64,000 bases of DNA from Kappaphycus alvarezii (lineage: Eukaryota; Rhodophyta; Florideophyceae; Gigartinales; Solieriaceae): positions 2,051,001 to 2,115,000 of the forward strand of contig NADL03000590.1 of assembly GCA_002205965.3 (NCBI GenBank), given 5' to 3'. Of the stretch, positions 59,544 through 64,000 are shown piece by piece (positions within the stretch are counted from its first letter, which is position 1; each line of letters starts with the position of its first letter). The translations under genes were made by a program, and so were the position numbers. The notes beneath the pieces were generated by a model. It did not search any database. It had not been told where the DNA came from and was given only the letters and a program-made list of their open reading frames with translations.

Positions 59544-60606
59544 GAAATGAAGTTGTGCGGAAACGAGTGAAAGGAAAAATGCAGTGTACTGACTTTTCCG
59601 GGCGACCCATGTTAAATGGAGTTTGTTTACGGAATGAGTGCGTCAGAAGTTCTGAACGACTCGAAATTGACAGTTCCTTTTTTCTATGGCGGGGTGTTGT
59701 TTTGTTTGATAGTGCGGATGCGGAGTTTAGGCACAGCGAGAGGGGCGAAGGTGTGGACGTTGAAGGGTACGCGCAGGCGCCGTGCGAACGAGGCGTCTGT
59801 CGGCCAGTGATGGTTGATCCTCTCGAAAACCAGATCACCAGTTGACAGGTTTTTACAATTGTAATTTTCATGGAAACGGCCAACTAAGCCGGCGCGGGAA
59901 GCCACCGATTTTTGCCACTGTATTAAGTCGGACCATGTCCTTGCTTACAGTTCAGGAGGATCCAATAAGGCATGACGTAAAGATGATTACACATCGAATA
60001 AGGCGCAGTACAGTACGGTACAGTAGCCGTCTTTCCAAGGACACGTAGTTGTACGTGTACAGAAAGTCCTGTATTATACCACCGCGCAAGTTTTTACAGT
60101 ACAGTACAGTAAGGTTGCTGGTATTGCATAACTCGCCTTGTCACTGATCGAGCAATTGTACAGTACTGTACAGTATGTATCCTGGTAAAATGACTTTGTG
60201 GGGTATGAATAAAGGGGGAGAGCAGGGGCCACAGTTCCATGATGGTTTACTGTACTGTAAGCAGACAAGGCAGTCCGTGTCATCTTGGCGGCCTAAAAGT
60301 TGTCAGGATTAGGGATAAATTCCTCAGCCGATCTGAACAACTGCCTCCCAGTAGGAATACCATACGCCACCAACTCCACGCTCATGGTTATCAAATTACG
60401 ACATGAGAGCATGACAAGAACATACATGCTGAAGACGTCGAACCAGTCGAAGGCAACATTGCAAGATAACACAGCAAATTGTCCTCGAGATCCTACTGCT
60501 CCAGAGGGAATAATTCGACGTCCTGAATAAACTTGAGCTTGCATGACATCATGCAGTTAATCAACCGACCCCTCTGCCACGATAATCCCTGCCAATAACT
60601 CCGTCT
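59544..60606. other. Divergent promoter spacer between PTPA and DUF3754 genes
   Basis: The first part may include the missing 5' end of PTPA. No other gene is supported. Confidence 0.5.
60006..60260. promoter_or_regulatory. TACAGTAC clusters in divergent spacer
   Basis: CAGTACAGTACGGTACAGTAG, TTACAGTACAGTACAGTAAG, GTACAGTACTGTACAGTATG and TTTACTGTACTGTAAG. All lie between two divergently transcribed host genes, 350-600 bases before the plus-strand ATG. Confidence 0.55.
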
Positions 60607-62475
60607 ATGGCCTTCCTCACTCCAATCCCTGCGATCCAGCTGGGTTTCGGTTGAGGAAACAACCTTCATCCCAACCATTCTCCCACCATCGCTGGCTCTC
60701 CCCCTGCCTCCCAGACTCCCTCGCTTTCCCTCCTCGTTTCCTTTCCGCCTAAACGCCCGCTACACCGTCTCCCCATAACAAACTCCAAACCCAACCCTAC
60801 CCCTACACCCCACCGCGTCCTTCCCTCCGTCAACGTGTTTCCACCTTTGTCTACAAATTCCGTAGAGTCTCCGCCGAGGTCCAAGCCCTTGCATCATCCT
60901 CAGAACACTTCATCCTCGGCTCCGACCTCTCCACCTATCACATCGCTTCCACATCCCTAATCCAAGACCTTCACCTCCCACCCACACCCCACATACGGCA
61001 TCAATCACCTCAACATACCCTTCAAACCGTCCATCGCCATCTCTACACCGCCAACCTTCCGGACTCCCTTCGCCGTCAGTTCCTTCAAACCTCTTCCCAA
61101 CTCTTACCTGCCCTACATGGTTGGACACACCAATTCGTCGATCAAGCACGCTATCTCCTCTCCGTCCAACATCAACAACTCGATCCCTCCGCCGCAGCAC
61201 ACGCTCTCGATGCACTCGTTCACCTCCTCACGTTGGCTGCTTTCGAAATCCGCCCCCCGCTCCACGACTCGTTCCAACCGCCCTCCGTCGATGTGCTCCC
61301 GCTCGGAAATTCCATGTCCCATGCCTTGGACCCATTTTTCTTTGCCCAAAGTCCCATCATGCAACGCGTGGCACCTCGCTCACACTCCTCATCTCATCCG
61401 TATTTGTTCGTTGCTACCAGAGGGGTGACTGTCGTCAGAAGGTCGGGCTTGCTTTGGGGGCCAAGATTCGTGCCATCGAACGCTCGTATTTCACTTGGAT
61501 TCGCTCCCCATTCATCATGTTTTTCAAGCCGCTGAAGCGCCTGGTTGGAGCATGGAAGGCCGTGCTTGGAGGGCCCAGTAGCGGCAAGGAGGTTGTCGAA
61601 CAGTCGGAGTTGGCGGAGGAGAACCGTATTGGTGTGAAGCAGGGAGAGGAAACTGATGACGTCAGGTCGCTCAAGGTGCGTCGGGTCGTTCCGTCAGGCA
61701 AACTGGACTTTGGTTGGAAGGGTTTGAGCGCACTTTTTCTCCCCACCTTCACACAGGAGCCGGCACATGAGCTTATTCTGTTCCTATATCGGGAAATAGT
61801 GCCTGATAAGAAGTTGATTCGTAAGCAACAGAGGTCTGCACTTCTGCAGCGAGTGAAGAGGTCGATAACTGAGCCTTCTCATTTTAGGCCGTGGAAGAAA
61901 AATGGGCGGAGGAATACATCTGCGAATAAGGCTCTGGGCGTTGAGGAGACTGGCTTACCGCGCGGAAAGTTGAAACCGGTGTCGTTACAGCTTTTGCGGA
62001 GGTGCCATGGGGAACGACGCATCATCTGTATCCGACGAGTTACGTGCTGCCGGCGACAAAGGACCTGCTGCGGATTGATGCGTTGACTTTCTCCGGCCTG
62101 GTGAGTGGGGTGGTTACTTTTCTTAGAAACATGGATAATACTTTCGTGACCTTGCTAGTGGTTGCCTCTTTGGTGACCTACGTGGTTCGTGTGGTCGCTG
62201 GGTGGCGTCGAGCTGTGGTAGAGTACAATGGAAGACTTGCAAAGGAGAGGGCGGATCTCTTAGTTGCGAGACAGAGAAGTGTTTTAGAGTACGTTGCGGC
62301 TTTGGGGACTGAGGAGCGTTTTGTTGATGTGTGCAGCGTGTGGTTGGCGGAAGTCTTGAAAGATGGGGTATCACCAATGGAGTTGCAAAGAGAATTATTC
62401 GGGGAGGTTACATTGACCGACGAGGGTGCAGAGAAATGGAAAGCCTGGTTGACGGAGATGGGTTTCGTAAGGTAG
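60607..62475 (+). CDS. DUF3754/TMEM143-like membrane protein, plastid-targeted, frame breaks
   Basis: ATG 60607 begins MAFLTPIPAIQLGF, a red-lineage-type plastid leader, but a TGA at 60652 follows, so an early intron or indel is needed. From about 60755 one frame is clearly coding (RVSTFVYKFRRVSAEV; LQTSSQLLPALHGWTHQFVD) to about 61455. Past a five-G run (61456-61460) the frame moves to ALGAKIRAIERSYFTWIRSP, then LSALFLPTFTQEPAHELILF. A T run near 61992 moves it again to LQLFAEVPWG, YVLPATKDLLRIDALTFSGL and a membrane helix FVTLLVVASLVTYVVRVV. A long amphipathic helix and the stop at 62475 follow. The order LF-x-E-V-P, then a strand, then membrane helices is that of DUF3754 (TMEM143 in animals, organelle proteins in plants). 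Biochemical role unknown. Confidence 0.72.
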
Positions 62476-63782
62476 ATGCAGTACCCGCCGAACTTTTTCG
62501 CCGAATTCCCTTGAAAGCTCTTAATCACTTTTTCCGGAGATCAAACAGTTCCAGACTCTACGAGAGGTGTAGAGGCATTCATCGCACCAGTACCTTGTTC
62601 TGCTTCGTCACTGTGGGGAATGCAGTGTCGGAATCGCCCTTCCTCACTGACTCCGTATTGAGAAATGGTTATGGAACTTCAGGTAAACTGAAACTTTCGG
62701 GTATTTCGAGGTATCTACGATCAATGCATATTAGACAGGCCAGGGAATTCCCGCCATCTATATGCGTCGCCGGCGCCTCGCTGTACAGAGCGGGAAAAAG
62801 TGGAGAGGTCAGAGGGTTGGATGAGGAAGACATCGGCACGAAGTTACAAATTAGTGTGATCGTACTGCGTTGATCGCGGACAGGCCTTCAACCGACCTGT
62901 TGTCTCGGTGAGAGCACTTTCCCTCGGCGGAACAACGCGGGCGAGATGGTTCTACGAAACACACAGAACGACGACGGGAAGGGCGTTGGACTTCCACCTG
63001 ACCATGACTGCCGTCGGTATTTGTTTGGGGGTATAGGTAGCGAATATCGTGACGCTGCTAATCACAGGCCCATCTACCAGCGTGTTAGTTGCGCCCTGTT
63101 GTCGTCGGTGGCTATGGCCATCATATCGCGCGCCCAAATGCACTTGATCGATTTGGTCTATCTAGTTAGATATTGACTACATAGTCGCTCAGTGGGTGCA
63201 CTCTAGTGCATCCAGCAGCTAGTTATTGAAGGAATTGAGGTTCTACCTATCTCCATCGATATCTACGGACAATTCGGATCAAACGGACTTCAGACTCTGT
63301 GACCTTAGCAACTTCAGAGCTGGTCGTAGAGGGAAGCACCCCTTCTCGGAGTTTGCTCTTCAATGCACCGCGGTCATCCTGAAGCACAAAAAAAATTGCG
63401 CACATCCCCCAGCACCTGACCTCCGGACGGGGCTCATGCACGATCCCCCCCATCAGTAAATATCATCTCTCTGTGAACGCCCGAAACTTGGATGGCATTT
63501 TCTGTCGCTAGCCTTTGACTCCCTGGGATGCCCGTCTGTGACCACATCCACAGGAAGGTGGTCGACGAGTACGCGGCTGTCATCGCGGCCCGTATCGGAA
63601 GCTCTAACGCGAAGGTGTCATTTCGCCTTCATCAAAAGCTGAGCTACGCCATTTGGTCGACGTGTGCAGCTTCAGTGATTGGTCGTGGTCCCGCAACATG
63701 CAAATGTTTGCCTCCCCGTCCAAAGCTAGTTAATTTTAATGGCCATGCACGTTGCACTTCCCTTTATTCTGTTGATATGGTA
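62476..63782. other. Downstream region with two coding-like fragments
   Basis: 62946-63176 (ATG, 76 residues, RRYLFGGIGSEYRDAANHRP) and 63528 onward (ATG, MPVCDHIHRKVVDEYAAVIA) have protein-like codon choice but no recognised family. They may be parts of one broken gene or element. The second fragment runs into a transposon end-like sequence at 63783, so its apparent C-terminus is probably not native. Confidence 0.35.
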
Positions 63783-63860
63783 CAGTCAAACCTCCATAAG
63801 TGGAACAGGACGGAGAAATTATTAGTTCCGCATAGAGGAGTGTTCCACTTCCAGAAGTAC
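63783..63860. mobile_element. Possible pogo/Tigger-type terminal inverted repeat
   Basis: After a TA (63781-63782) comes CAGTCAAACCTCCATAAGTG with GGAACAGGACGGAG. CAGTC(A/G)AACCTC at a TA target is the usual start of pogo/Tigger-group elements. The rest of the element would lie beyond the window, so the call rests on this end only. Confidence 0.4.
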
Positions 63861-64000
63861 ACCTGGCGAATCTGCACAAAGTCAAGACGCTATTTTATTT
63901 AAAGAAAGTATCAATATGAGTCTGCTTCAGACTCGATGATTCGCCAGCACGCTCCTTTTGTTGCAATCGTTGTAGTCCCAACAAGACTGGTTCAGAGTCC

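Noticed and set aside
61435..61752. 105-residue minus-strand ORF
   Set aside because: Antisense shadow of the DUF3754 gene.
62331..62873. 180-residue plus ORF overlapping the DUF3754 end
   Set aside because: Out-of-frame shadow over the DUF3754 C-terminus, then uncharacterised 3' sequence; no motif.

Overview
The window is nuclear DNA of a eukaryote, most likely a red alga. Host genes are short and carry none or one small GT-AG intron (81-128 nt). Two predicted plastid-targeted proteins (ClpS and a DUF3754/TMEM143-like membrane protein) begin with MAF, the phenylalanine-bearing transit-peptide start typical of red-lineage plastids. There are no rRNA genes, no convincing tRNA and no CRISPR array. 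The species is inferred, not proven.

Layout. 1-155 is the edge of an unrecognised coding region. 1.2-3.1 kb holds two decayed Tc1/mariner transposases in opposite orientations. 3964-9302 is a full-length but inactivated Ty1/copia LTR retrotransposon with 432-bp LTRs and an imperfect 5-bp target duplication. 10.6-13.2 kb is a small host block: a secreted Kunitz-domain protein (minus) and a CCHC zinc-knuckle protein (plus), each with one intron. About 14-44 kb is a gene-poor, transposon-rich island: a pogo-like transposase, a 26-bp tandem repeat, a dispersed repeat, a strong hairpin, a possible Tnp2-type element, long unrecognised eroded coding regions (28.5-31.0 and 33.5-37.3 kb) and a Harbinger/DDE_Tnp_4-like transposase.

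45.1-52.5 kb is a host block: clpS, a SnoaL/NTF2-like protein, a J-domain protein, a SET-domain/Rubisco-LSMT-like methyltransferase, and a membrane-anchored A1 aspartic protease. 54.6-57.6 kb has a second copy of the dispersed repeat and a P-loop coding remnant. 58.4-62.5 kb holds the PP2A activator PTPA (minus) and the DUF3754 protein (plus), transcribed divergently.

Two patterns run through the window. First, clusters of the near-palindromic motif TACTGTAC/TACAGTA sit mainly upstream of host genes and inside the copia LTR just before its TATA box, and are nearly absent from the 15-44 kb island. Second, six host genes that otherwise look intact are broken by single-base frame shifts, mostly at short homopolymers. 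That points to sequence error or very recent decay, and automatic gene models here would be wrong. The host genes are ordinary housekeeping or plastid functions and do not form one pathway.
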